A program made the translations under genes and the position numbers. This document shows positions 42,463 to 50,461 of a stretch of 64,000 bases of DNA, in pieces (the first letter of the stretch is position 1; each line of letters opens with the position of its first letter). The DNA comes from CAMLQK01 sp035478775 (GTDB lineage: Bacteria; Patescibacteriota; Saccharimonadia; Saccharimonadales; UBA4665): positions 62,001 to 126,000 of the forward strand of contig DATIJG010000008.1 in assembly GCA_035478775.1 (NCBI GenBank), in the 5' to 3' direction. The notes below the pieces were generated by a model, which worked only from the letters and a program-made list of their open reading frames with translations, made no database searches and was not told the origin of the DNA.

Positions 42463-44703
42463 ATGAACAATACGCAGGGAACGTTTATCGTCATCGAGGG
42501 CACCGATGGCTCAGGCAAGGGCACACAGTTTAGCTTACTGGCAGAGCGCTTACAAAAAGCCGGCTACGAGGTAGCTTTATTCGATTTTCCGCAGTACGAA
42601 AGCCCGTCAAGCTACTTTGTACGCCAATATTTGAACGGTGCGTACGGCGAGGCTAACGACGTCGGCCCGTACACCGGCTCGCTGTTTTATGCGCTCGACC
42701 GTTACGAAGCCGCGGGCGAAATCCGCAAGGCGCTAGCTGCCGGTAAAGTAGTGCTGGCCAACCGTTTCGTGGGCAGCAACATGGCACATCAAGGCGCTAA
42801 GTTCGTAAACGCCGAGGAACGCCGCGGCTACTTCATTTGGCTCGATAACCTAGAATTTGAAATGCTGCGCATCCCACGGCCGACCGCTAGCTTTGTGTTA
42901 CGCGTACCGGCCGAAATTGCCCAAACCCTTGTGGACCAAAAAGAGCAGCGTAGTTACACCGATAAAAAACGCGATATCCACGAAGCAGACCTGGCGCATT
43001 TGCAGCGCTCCGTACAAGTGTACGATGAAATGTGCGAACTGTTCCCGCGTGATTTTGTGCGCATTGATTGTGTGCGCCACGGCCGCCTGATGGACGTCGA
43101 AAATATCCAGCGCGTGCTATGGGAAAAGATTGACGCGTTGTTACCGCCGCCACCGCAGCTGGAAATGAGCACGCCGGCATTTACGACTGTCGCAGAGGAC
43201 ATCCAAGCACAGGCACATGAAGCCACCATCGTTGAAAACCCGTTCGTAAAACTAAATAATGACGGCAGCTACGAGCTGACTAAAGAAGGCCAAGCTTTTT
43301 TGCAGCAAGCCACCACCGAGCCAGCCGGTGGCACATACGCACTCACCGGCAAGCTCGCGCCAGCTACTATCGCCGCGCTATTTACTAAGTTATACCACGG
43401 CACAGCTGACCTTCGCTTAGTGCTACTCGACGAATTTTCCGGAAGTACGCAAAAAGATGCCGCATTCTTACGCCAAGCAACGAAACAAGGCGATGCAGCG
43501 TTTATACAGCACCTCGCCCAAACGCACATAGTCATCGAGAACGCCAGCAGCTTGCTAGCCAGCGAGCTCCGCGCCCAACCAAACCTCCAAGTCGTGCAGC
43601 CGGAAACGTTCCGCGCTCATTTTAACTATAAAAGTAGCGAGGGCAATTACCCATACCACACGCCCGCGAACTTAAGCGACGAGGCTCGCACTTATTACTG
43701 CGCTGCAATGGATAAGATCTTTGACGCGTATAGCTACATGCTGCAAACACTTTCCGACCATCTTAAGCAGAGCCGGACATCGCAAGATGGGCAAACCATG
43801 GCCTGGCATAATACCACTGCCGCTCAGGCACGCCACATTCTGCACGATACGCTGCCAGTCGCAGCTTCTACAAACATCGGCATCGCTGCTTCGGCAATTA
43901 CCATGCTGCAAGCCGCAAAAATGCTTCAGCAGCAAAACCTTAACGAATATACGGCTGCTGGCGAGGCGCTCGCAGTACAAACCCAAAAAGCACTACCCGA
44001 CTTTTTTACCAACAACGAAGAAGAAAACACAGCAGGCCAAAAACCTTCGACTAGCAAGCTTTCTAGCCTGGCCCAAAGCGTACTTGCCGACAATTACGCG
44101 GCAAGCGTAGCTACCAGCGCGATGCTCACTAGCTTTTTGCCCCGCAACGAGCTGGATTTAACCGCGGAGATGCTTTTTGCGCACGGCGGCCTGCCGCTAA
44201 ACGAAACTATTCAAGCTGCTGCCAAGTTACCGTACGCCCAAAAGGCGCTGATATTTGAAACCTATCTAAACAGTAACGACATTAAAGTGCTGCAAAAAAC
44301 CAGTTACACCTGGGATATTGTGGCTAGTTTCGACACATTTAATACGTTGCAGTGTCAAAATGTCGGGGCGCTCACACGCCAGCAGCTGACACCACGATAT
44401 GGCTACGAGGTGCCAAAAATAATTGAAGAGGCAGGCCTGTCCGACTATTTTGAAGCCTGTTTTGATATAAGTCTACAGCTGCACAGCTATTTGCAAAGCG
44501 CAGGCTACGCTGCCGAGGCAGAATACGCCACGCTATACGGCCACCGTTTACGCATGCAGTTTACGCACACCGCTGCCGATACGACCGCGTTATTTACACA
44601 CAAAACCTTAAAAGATTCGGAATTCACAAATATCTTGCAAGAAATGCAGGCCAAGCTGGCAGCTGCGCATCCGCTCTTAAGCCAAGTATTCACCAAAGAG
44701 TAA
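42463..44703 (+). CDS. tmk: Thymidylate kinase fused to a ThyX-like double module
   Basis: A 746-residue fusion, ATG 42463 after GGAGGG. Residues 1-215 are thymidylate kinase: IEGTDGSGKGTQ P-loop, DRYEAAGEI, NRFVGSNMAHQ and a lid with QRSYTDKKRD. From about 300 the sequence resembles the double-domain ThyX-like proteins: HIVIENASSLLASEL, then ARHILHDTLPVAASTNIG, and in the second copy ASFDTFNTLQCQNVGALTRQQL...PRYGYEVP. The canonical RHRxxS of ThyX is degenerate, so methylation activity is doubtful. Classical ThyA lies 5 kb upstream. The fusion joins dTMP phosphorylation to a synthase-like scaffold. Confidence 0.85.
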   Translation: MNNTQGTFIVIEGTDGSGKGTQFSLLAERLQKAGYEVALFDFPQYESPSSYFVRQYLNGAYGEANDVGPYTGSLFYALDRYEAAGEIRKALAAGKVVLANRFVGSNMAHQGAKFVNAEERRGYFIWLDNLEFEMLRIPRPTASFVLRVPAEIAQTLVDQKEQRSYTDKKRDIHEADLAHLQRSVQVYDEMCELFPRDFVRIDCVRHGRLMDVENIQRVLWEKIDALLPPPPQLEMSTPAFTTVAEDIQAQAHEATIVENPFVKLNNDGSYELTKEGQAFLQQATTEPAGGTYALTGKLAPATIAALFTKLYHGTADLRLVLLDEFSGSTQKDAAFLRQATKQGDAAFIQHLAQTHIVIENASSLLASELRAQPNLQVVQPETFRAHFNYKSSEGNYPYHTPANLSDEARTYYCAAMDKIFDAYSYMLQTLSDHLKQSRTSQDGQTMAWHNTTAAQARHILHDTLPVAASTNIGIAASAITMLQAAKMLQQQNLNEYTAAGEALAVQTQKALPDFFTNNEEENTAGQKPSTSKLSSLAQSVLADNYAASVATSAMLTSFLPRNELDLTAEMLFAHGGLPLNETIQAAAKLPYAQKALIFETYLNSNDIKVLQKTSYTWDIVASFDTFNTLQCQNVGALTRQQLTPRYGYEVPKIIEEAGLSDYFEACFDISLQLHSYLQSAGYAAEAEYATLYGHRLRMQFTHTAADTTALFTHKTLKDSEFTNILQEMQAKLAAAHPLLSQVFTKE

Positions 44704-44737
44704 CCCCCGAAGGGACTCAAGCTACACGCCAATCACA

Positions 44738-46438
44738 CTACACCGTATCGACTTTTATAGTAAACTGCCCGATTTTCTCTGGCGTTATTTGTTGGAATCT
44801 TTTCTTACGGGCTTCCTGCCATTGCTTCATTATCGAATAACGCAGTAAGAAATCATCAGAAGGCAACGGTTTATAATGAGCTTCCGCAATCGTGTAAAGG
44901 CGGTCGGCATGCGCCTGGTTGGCGTCACCATAGGCCCGCTGCATAATCGGCGATGCTTTCCAGCGCTCGTGCCAATCAGCAGGCAACAGCCGCGGCCACT
45001 TTGGGTCGGCAAAAATAGCAGGCCCGATACTCACCTTAATGGCGTTACGGTTCAGGTGTTTCTGAATAATACTCGCAGCAGCGCCAAGCGAAAAATCAAG
45101 CGGAATTTTCGTTTCAAATGCTTCATCGTAAAGAGCCCACGCCCTAACATAGGCATCTACGAACTCGTCGGCGTCCAAGTGTGGCGTCCCATCCGGCTTA
45201 AGCTCCAACCCGCCAGCTATACCGGCGGCGATAAAATCTGCCTGTTCGCTGCTGAGTACATCCTCGCCGAATAGTTCCGCAGCTAGGGCGTTGGCGCGCT
45301 GGTATGCACTATGCAAGACTGGCTTCAAGGTGGCATCGTATGCGATGTTTTCAATTAAGCGATGCAGTTGAAGGTCGGTATCTTTATCAAAGTTATCGAG
45401 GCGCTTTACAAAATTTTTAAGTATGAGTTTTGCTGGGGTATGGCCAGCCTCGCCAATATTCGCTTGGCCCTTTTCATAGCCGTAGCTCATGGCTGCCATA
45501 AGCCAAAGCGACCCTTGCGCAACTGAACTGTGCAAATGCTTTTCACGTGTTTCAGCGTAGCCGTCTTTTATTCTGACAGAGACACGCTCGGTTCCAATAA
45601 ACCATCTCCCCGAGGCATTTTCACCAAAAATAAGGGTTTCTTCGGCGGATAATTCATTCATCCAAGCCCCTTCTTCGATCGCTGCGCTCACGCCGCTCAT
45701 GATATCTAAGGTGGCATCGAATTTGTCTGGCGCATTACCGATAACCGGCAGCCATTCCGGGGCACCGGACTCATCAGCCTGAGGTTCGTCTTCAGCGTAC
45801 ATGCTTAAATTGATATGCCTGCTGATGTGCTCGCCAGAATAACCCGGAACGCAGCCGTGCTTAGCGGCAATGCTAACAAGTTCATTAAGCACAATTCTTT
45901 CACGATAAGGCATTTCGCTTGGAGCACATGGCGACAAACGAATCTCTGTAACACCCTTATTATCGTAGTAGCCGGCTTGTAAACCGGCATTCCCAAACCT
46001 GAATTCTAGCCAGTTATTTGGCGAACCGTACTGAGTAGCCAAGGTGTCGTATGAGGCACCTTTCGGCGGCGCTGTTTCGCCAAGAGTCGGGGTTGAAAAG
46101 CGTTTATATAGTTCATAATTAACAAAATCGGCTACAGTAAAATTGTCGATATTTGCCAGCCACTCCTGCTGCTTGCGGGCTTCTGCAGCATTGGCTGGCA
46201 CTAATTGTAGTATGTCTTGCTGCGCCTCGTTGCGCAGGCGGTTGTATTCTTCGGCAGGCAAGGGGCTGACATCTGAAGTACCGACAATGTAAAACTCGAG
46301 CTCAGTGCCGACCAAAAAACGCACCGGCCGGCCGCCGTATTCACCAGTGCGTAAACTTTCTTCTAACTGAGGCAAACGGCGCTCCGCCAGCTCACTCTCA
46401 TTAAGATATTCCGGCTGTTGCCCGCCAAACTCAGACAT
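44738..46438 (-). CDS. Large hypothetical protein, possibly GS/carboxylate-amine-like
   Basis: A 566-residue soluble protein. VGTELEFYIVG near residue 43-53 and GYYDNKGVTEIRLSP near 155-170, with HISRHINLSMY after, recall the glutamine-synthetase-like catalytic sheet, where Glu residues bind metal. The rest is unrecognised. A TATAAT box (46449-46454) lies 10 bases before the ATG. Convergent with the Tmk fusion. The fold guess is weak; a carboxylate-amine ligase or a catalytically dead relative are options. Confidence 0.6.
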   Translation of the reverse strand: MSEFGGQQPEYLNESELAERRLPQLEESLRTGEYGGRPVRFLVGTELEFYIVGTSDVSPLPAEEYNRLRNEAQQDILQLVPANAAEARKQQEWLANIDNFTVADFVNYELYKRFSTPTLGETAPPKGASYDTLATQYGSPNNWLEFRFGNAGLQAGYYDNKGVTEIRLSPCAPSEMPYRERIVLNELVSIAAKHGCVPGYSGEHISRHINLSMYAEDEPQADESGAPEWLPVIGNAPDKFDATLDIMSGVSAAIEEGAWMNELSAEETLIFGENASGRWFIGTERVSVRIKDGYAETREKHLHSSVAQGSLWLMAAMSYGYEKGQANIGEAGHTPAKLILKNFVKRLDNFDKDTDLQLHRLIENIAYDATLKPVLHSAYQRANALAAELFGEDVLSSEQADFIAAGIAGGLELKPDGTPHLDADEFVDAYVRAWALYDEAFETKIPLDFSLGAAASIIQKHLNRNAIKVSIGPAIFADPKWPRLLPADWHERWKASPIMQRAYGDANQAHADRLYTIAEAHYKPLPSDDFLLRYSIMKQWQEARKKRFQQITPEKIGQFTIKVDTV

Positions 46439-46530
46439 AATAACGCTTATTATATCATATAACGTAGCTTATTGCTATCCTGCGAGCAGTCTGCGCTAAA
46501 GGTATAAATGATTTCACTCCTCTCTTTTAT

Positions 46531-46559
46531 TTGACAAAAACAGTGTGGGTTAGTTAAAT
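46531..46559 (+). promoter_or_regulatory. Strong promoter in the 46.4-46.7 kb gap
   Basis: TTGACA (46531-46536), 17-bp spacer, TTAAAT (46554-46559). Transcription would begin near 46567. Confidence 0.65.
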
Positions 46560-46566
46560 TGTTTCT

Positions 46567-46693
46567 ATGCAACGAAAGATGTTCGGTCTCGTGGTTATTT
46601 TCGGCTCGATGGAGCGCGGATTGCACTTGGCTTAAAATTTTTCCAAAAAATAAGTAAAGGCACCGGGCTCCACCAACAGGAACCCGGTTTTTT
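46567..46693 (+). ncRNA. Candidate small RNA or attenuated leader
   Basis: A transcript from the promoter above would be about 125 nt and end in an intrinsic terminator: ACCGGG (46662-46667), loop, CCCGGT (46683-46688) and six T. The terminator ends 7 bases before ATG 46700, so the RNA is either independent or an attenuator controlling that gene. No known RNA family is recognised. Confidence 0.45.
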
Positions 46694-46699
46694 AATACC

Positions 46700-47854
46700 A
46701 TGTTTACAGAAAATATCTACACCCCGCACCCGAGATCACCAGCTTACACTGGAGCACGGCAAGCTTTGCTGGAGGTTGTGCAACCGGCGCGCCTCCATGA
46801 AACGATTGCGCAAGCTGGCGAAGCGAGCGATACAGTCCGCCTTGCAGCAGCAGAACATATTCAAACCCATGTGCATGACGCGCTGTGGTTTAAACTTGGC
46901 AATTATCCCGCGTACCAACCAGCCAATGGTGAAGCAGAAAATATCATCCCCGAAAATCAAGAGACGAATTGCCTCGGTTACGTCGCGATCACCGCCGAAA
47001 TATTGGCTTTGGCGGGCATACAAAACCATATTATCTATTTTAAGGATCACTTTATGAACGGTGTTGTTACCGGTGAAAACACATCGAAACCGCAGTTGCA
47101 TATGTTTGACGCCATAAACCCTAGTCTCAGCCAGAACCTAACCAATACGCTGCGCGGCGTAACCGTTGCTCGATTGCTGCAACAACAGGCAGTGAGCGGG
47201 CGCGGTGCCGCCCGTATCGATACCGAGCGGTTGCTTACCAACGCCGGCTACATTGCTGATGAATTCACTCACCGCCCAGACACTATTGGTTTTACCTGGT
47301 TGTATTATCAAAAAGGCGACTCGCTGCGACTCGACGCCACCTCACGGTTCGCCCGCGATGAACGTTGGGAGCGCCGCAACCGCTACACCAGTTTTATGAG
47401 CATCTACCCACATGGCATCGGCATGCGCGTGCTGGCCGCTTACGGTACATTCAAAGCCGCAATCGGCAACAAAAACTACGAAGATGCGCTGGCAAGTTCT
47501 TATAAGATTGCCGGTTTGTTTCCAGAACTTGACGCGCGGCTCAAACATGACAAAATAAAAGCACTGGTATTGGCGCTCACAGCCAGCGGCCATACCGAGG
47601 ACGCACTCGCGGCAACCTTCAATTACTGCACGAGTTTCGCATGCAGCAGTGACCCTCGTTTAAAGGGTATCGAAGCCGGGTTATACTACGATATCGCCAT
47701 AGCCACCGGTGATGTCGAAGTGGCAGCTTTGGGCTTACATGCTTACCAGCAAGCGCTCGGTGATTACACCAATCGCACCAAAAAACCGATTCGGTCAGAA
47801 ACTTTTGAAGGGAAAATGGCTAAACTACAAAAAATAATACAGGCAGGCAGATAA
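46700..47854 (+). CDS. Transglutaminase-like protein with helical repeat tail
   Basis: A 384-residue soluble protein. Cys91 in TNCLGYVAITAEILAL, His117 in KDHFMNG and Asp137 in MFDAINPS give a transglutaminase-like triad in the usual order. The C-terminal half (230-384) has short helical pairs like TPR (ALASSYKIAGLFPELDARL...). It could be a peptidase or amidase with a protein-binding tail. It stands directly before an M20 peptidase gene with no gap, so the pair may act on peptides together. The attenuator-like structure upstream suggests regulation. Confidence 0.7.
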   Translation: MFTENIYTPHPRSPAYTGARQALLEVVQPARLHETIAQAGEASDTVRLAAAEHIQTHVHDALWFKLGNYPAYQPANGEAENIIPENQETNCLGYVAITAEILALAGIQNHIIYFKDHFMNGVVTGENTSKPQLHMFDAINPSLSQNLTNTLRGVTVARLLQQQAVSGRGAARIDTERLLTNAGYIADEFTHRPDTIGFTWLYYQKGDSLRLDATSRFARDERWERRNRYTSFMSIYPHGIGMRVLAAYGTFKAAIGNKNYEDALASSYKIAGLFPELDARLKHDKIKALVLALTASGHTEDALAATFNYCTSFACSSDPRLKGIEAGLYYDIAIATGDVEVAALGLHAYQQALGDYTNRTKKPIRSETFEGKMAKLQKIIQAGR

Positions 47855-48928
47855 ATGGACCAATATCTCCAAAAACTTATTTCTTTTAAGAGCAACAGTA
47901 GCGACCAGGCAGCGTGCCAGGAAGCCTTAAAGTACGTTGCTGATTTTTGCGCCGCCCACGGGCTGCATGTTAAAGAGTACGACTTTAACGGCGTCGCATC
48001 ATTCGTGGCAACAGTTAAACCAAACGACTTAGAGCCAAAAGTTATGCTGGTTGCGCATATCGACGTCGTGCCTGCCAGGCAACAAGATTATACGCTCACC
48101 GAAAAAGACGGCAACTATTACGGCCGCGGAGTGTACGATATGAAATCGGCTATCGCTAATTACATGAACGTAGTCGACGTGCTGGGTGACGATCTTAAAA
48201 ATTACAGCTTAGGCATTATGATCGTAACCGATGAAGAGGCCGGCGGCCAAAATGGTGTCAAGCAACTCGTAGCCGAAGGGTATCGGCCAGGCATTTGTAT
48301 TTTGCCCGACGGCGGGCAAAATTGGGACATTGAGGCTCTCGCCAAAGGTTTTATCCAAGCGGATATCAACGTGGTTGGCAAAGCGGCGCACGGCGCACGC
48401 CCCTGGGAGGGCGATAGTGCAATCATTAAATTGGTTCATGTGCTCAACGAAGTGAGCCATTTATTTGACGAAAATGCTATACACACTAGCTCTCTAAACA
48501 TTGGCACAATAAGCGGGGGCGACGCTATAAACCAGATTCCGGCACATGCTTCAGCCGCTTTAGATATTCGTTATGTAAAACACGAGGATTACACGCACTT
48601 AACAGAAGCAATTCATGATATTTGCACACGCCATGGTGCTACATACACCAAACGATTCGTTGGCAGGCCGTGCGTTACCGACTTGAAACATCCACAAGTC
48701 ATACCGTTCGTTGAAAGCATCACCAAAATCACCGGCCACGAGGTTACCGGCACTATGAGTTACGGTGGCAGCGACGGTCGCTTTTTCGCCGCCGTTGATG
48801 TGCCGTGCGTTTTAACCCACCCCGAAGGTGGCGAGCAGCACGCGACAGGCGAGTGGATCAGTAAAAAAGGTTTTGAGCAATTCAACGAAGTCATTTTGGA
48901 TTACCTACACAAAGCCGCCAAAAACTAA
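47855..48928 (+). CDS. M20-family metallopeptidase (DapE/ArgE/CPG2-like)
   Basis: A 357-residue M20 enzyme: HIDVVP with metal ligand His68 and Asp70, GRGVYDMK with bridging Asp95, and TDEEAGG with Glu127/Glu128. The dimerisation lid contains AHGARPWEG. The final His ligand is in THPEGGEQHATGEW. It removes an N-acyl group or cleaves a dipeptide; which one is not predictable, since no lysine or arginine pathway genes surround it. ATG follows the preceding stop directly. Confidence 0.93.
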   Translation: MDQYLQKLISFKSNSSDQAACQEALKYVADFCAAHGLHVKEYDFNGVASFVATVKPNDLEPKVMLVAHIDVVPARQQDYTLTEKDGNYYGRGVYDMKSAIANYMNVVDVLGDDLKNYSLGIMIVTDEEAGGQNGVKQLVAEGYRPGICILPDGGQNWDIEALAKGFIQADINVVGKAAHGARPWEGDSAIIKLVHVLNEVSHLFDENAIHTSSLNIGTISGGDAINQIPAHASAALDIRYVKHEDYTHLTEAIHDICTRHGATYTKRFVGRPCVTDLKHPQVIPFVESITKITGHEVTGTMSYGGSDGRFFAAVDVPCVLTHPEGGEQHATGEWISKKGFEQFNEVILDYLHKAAKN

Positions 48929-48946
48929 CTTTTAGTAAACCGTGCA

Positions 48947-49035
48947 GGCTGCCGATGTATATAAGTAACACGCGCAGTCCTCCGAGCAAAACGAGGAGAT
49001 GTTTGAGCACGACTTACTTATATACATCGGCAGCC
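48947..49035. repeat. Perfect 22-bp inverted repeat with inner hairpin
   Basis: Arms 48947-48968 (GGCTGCCGATGTATATAAGT...) and 49014-49035 are exact reverse complements. The 45-base interior contains a smaller TCCTC/GAGGA hairpin. It follows the M20 gene and lies just before the rplJ promoter. It could end transcription, stabilise the M20 mRNA, or be a miniature mobile element; no T-run follows. Confidence 0.75.
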
Positions 49036-49048
49036 CCCGTAAAAACCG

Positions 49049-49077
49049 TTGACATTTTAAGTGCATTCGCGTAGAAT
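49049..49077 (+). promoter_or_regulatory. rplJL promoter
   Basis: TTGACA (49049-49054), 17-bp spacer, TAGAAT (49072-49077): a near-consensus vegetative promoter. It gives a leader of about 330 bases before rplJ. Confidence 0.85.
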
Positions 49078-49084
49078 AACAGGG

Positions 49085-49140
49085 AACATCACCGAAGACA
49101 GTAGCAGCATAAAAAGCTTAATTGGCTACCGAGGCATGAA
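49085..49140 (+). promoter_or_regulatory. L10-type ribosomal leader
   Basis: ACCGAAGACAGTAGCAGC and then TTGGCTACCGAGG near the 5' end of the rplJ transcript form the conserved kink-turn/stem of the L10 leader, which imitates the L10-L12 binding site of 23S rRNA. Binding of L10-L12 controls the terminator that follows at 49170. Confidence 0.75.
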
Positions 49141-49169
49141 TTCAAACAAATATTTTGTTTATTTGGCTG

Positions 49170-49204
49170 AGTCTTTGGTAATGCGAGAACCAAAGACTTT
49201 TTAT
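49170..49204 (+). terminator. Attenuator terminator in the rplJ leader
   Basis: AGTCTTTGGT (49170-49179) pairs exactly with ACCAAAGACT (49189-49198), followed by TTTTTATTT. It lies downstream of the L10-type leader, as in Gram-positive attenuation. Confidence 0.85.
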
Positions 49205-49285
49205 TTGTCTTTAGTAATCCGTTCATTAACAACTTGGCCGAAGAAAAATTTGCATTATTGAAAGTACTTTTTTATTTCAGTTCAA

Positions 49286-49345
49286 GGCACATCGGAAGCG
49301 CAAAGTATGTTATGCAAAAACATACTTTGCGACCCGAGAAGTGCC
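49286..49345 (+). other. Second long hairpin in the rplJ leader
   Basis: A perfect 13-bp stem CGCAAAGTATGTT/AACATACTTTGCG (49299-49331) is enclosed by GGCAC/GTGCC (49286-49290 and 49341-49345). It has no T-run, so it is not a terminator. It may be an RNase-processing site or a further regulatory element before rplJ. Confidence 0.65.
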
Positions 49346-49413
49346 GCGAAGTGTAAACTAAAGGTACGACCTCCTGCAACCAATTCAAAAACAGTAAACA
49401 AGGGACACGGCTT

Positions 49414-49935
49414 ATGGCTTTATCAAAAGACCAAAAGAACCAAGTTGTTTCCGAAATTGCTGAAGCCCTGACAAGCTCAAAAATGACCGTCGTAGCTGCC
49501 TATCAAGGCACTACCGTTAAGGCCATCCAACAATTGCGCCGCAATGCCCGCGAAAACGGCACTAAAGTACGCGTTGTTAAAAATCGGCTTGTCATTCAAG
49601 CTTTGCAACAAGTAAACAACTTGAAGAACGTCGACACCAATGCCTTGAACGGCCAACTTTTGTACGCTTTTAACAGCGAAGACGAAGTTGCGCCAGCCCA
49701 AAGCTTGGCTGCGTTCGCAAAGACCAACCCAACAATTGAATTTGTTGGTGCCATCAGCGCCGAAGGCAAATTCTTGTCTGCCGACGACGTAAAAGCCCTG
49801 GCAACATTGCCAGGCAAAGAGCAACTTATCGCTCAAGTTATCAACACCTTGCTTTCACCAGTCAACGACGTTACCAACGCGCTTTCGGGCAACTTGCACG
49901 CGCTGCTTGACGGCATTGAAGCCAAAGCACAGTAA
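49414..49935 (+). CDS. rplJ: 50S ribosomal protein L10
   Basis: A 173-residue protein of normal length: the N-terminal KDQKNQVVSEIAEAL helix, VVAAYQGTTVKAIQQLRRNAR and VKNRLVIQAL, and a C-terminal helix for binding L7/L12 dimers. It is the stalk base protein and the regulator of its own operon through the leader. Ribosome site: AAGGGA before ATG. Confidence 0.97.
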   Translation: MALSKDQKNQVVSEIAEALTSSKMTVVAAYQGTTVKAIQQLRRNARENGTKVRVVKNRLVIQALQQVNNLKNVDTNALNGQLLYAFNSEDEVAPAQSLAAFAKTNPTIEFVGAISAEGKFLSADDVKALATLPGKEQLIAQVINTLLSPVNDVTNALSGNLHALLDGIEAKAQ

Positions 49936-49968
49936 TTTAGCACACACATTAAGAAGGGATCTACCATC

Positions 49969-50343
49969 ATGGCTGATTTGAAAAAATTCGCAGAACAGCT
50001 TACAAGCTTGACTGTACTCGAAGTAAACGAACTCAAGAACATCCTTAAGGACGAATACGGCATCGAGCCAGCCGCCGCAGCTGTTGCTGTTGCAGCTGCT
50101 CCTGCTGAAGGCGCTGCTGCCGCTGAAGAAAAGAGCGAATTCGACGTTATCCTTAAAGACGCCGGCGCTCAAAAAGTTGCTGTCATTAAGGCTGTAAAAG
50201 ACCTCACCGGCCTTGGCCTTGGTGAAGCAAAAGCTGTCGTTGACGGCGCTCCAAAAGCTGTGCTTGAAGGCGCTAAAAAAGACGACGCTGAAGCTGCCAA
50301 GAAAGCTCTTGAAGCCGCTGGCGCTACTGTTGAATTGGCCTAA
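49969..50343 (+). CDS. rplL: 50S ribosomal protein L7/L12
   Basis: A 124-residue protein: N-terminal dimer helices, an Ala-rich hinge around residues 36-50, and the conserved C-terminal domain (EFDVILKDAGAQKVAVIKAV, LGLGEAKAVVDGAPKAV). It recruits translation factors. AAGGGA lies before the ATG, 33 bases after rplJ. Confidence 0.98.
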   Translation: MADLKKFAEQLTSLTVLEVNELKNILKDEYGIEPAAAAVAVAAAPAEGAAAAEEKSEFDVILKDAGAQKVAVIKAVKDLTGLGLGEAKAVVDGAPKAVLEGAKKDDAEAAKKALEAAGATVELA

Positions 50344-50383
50344 CCGGTTCAAAACACCGGTTATCTTCGGCCGACGTTATACC

Positions 50384-50420
50384 AAATACCCGCTTGACAC
50401 ATCAGGCGGGTATTTATTTT
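50384..50420 (+). terminator. Terminator of the rplJL operon
   Basis: AAATACCCGC (50384-50393) and its exact complement GCGGGTATTT (50406-50415), then ATTTT. Confidence 0.9.
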
Positions 50421-50461
50421 CTACAATTTTACAGATGTAGCCAATGTGATATGGTAAAAAA

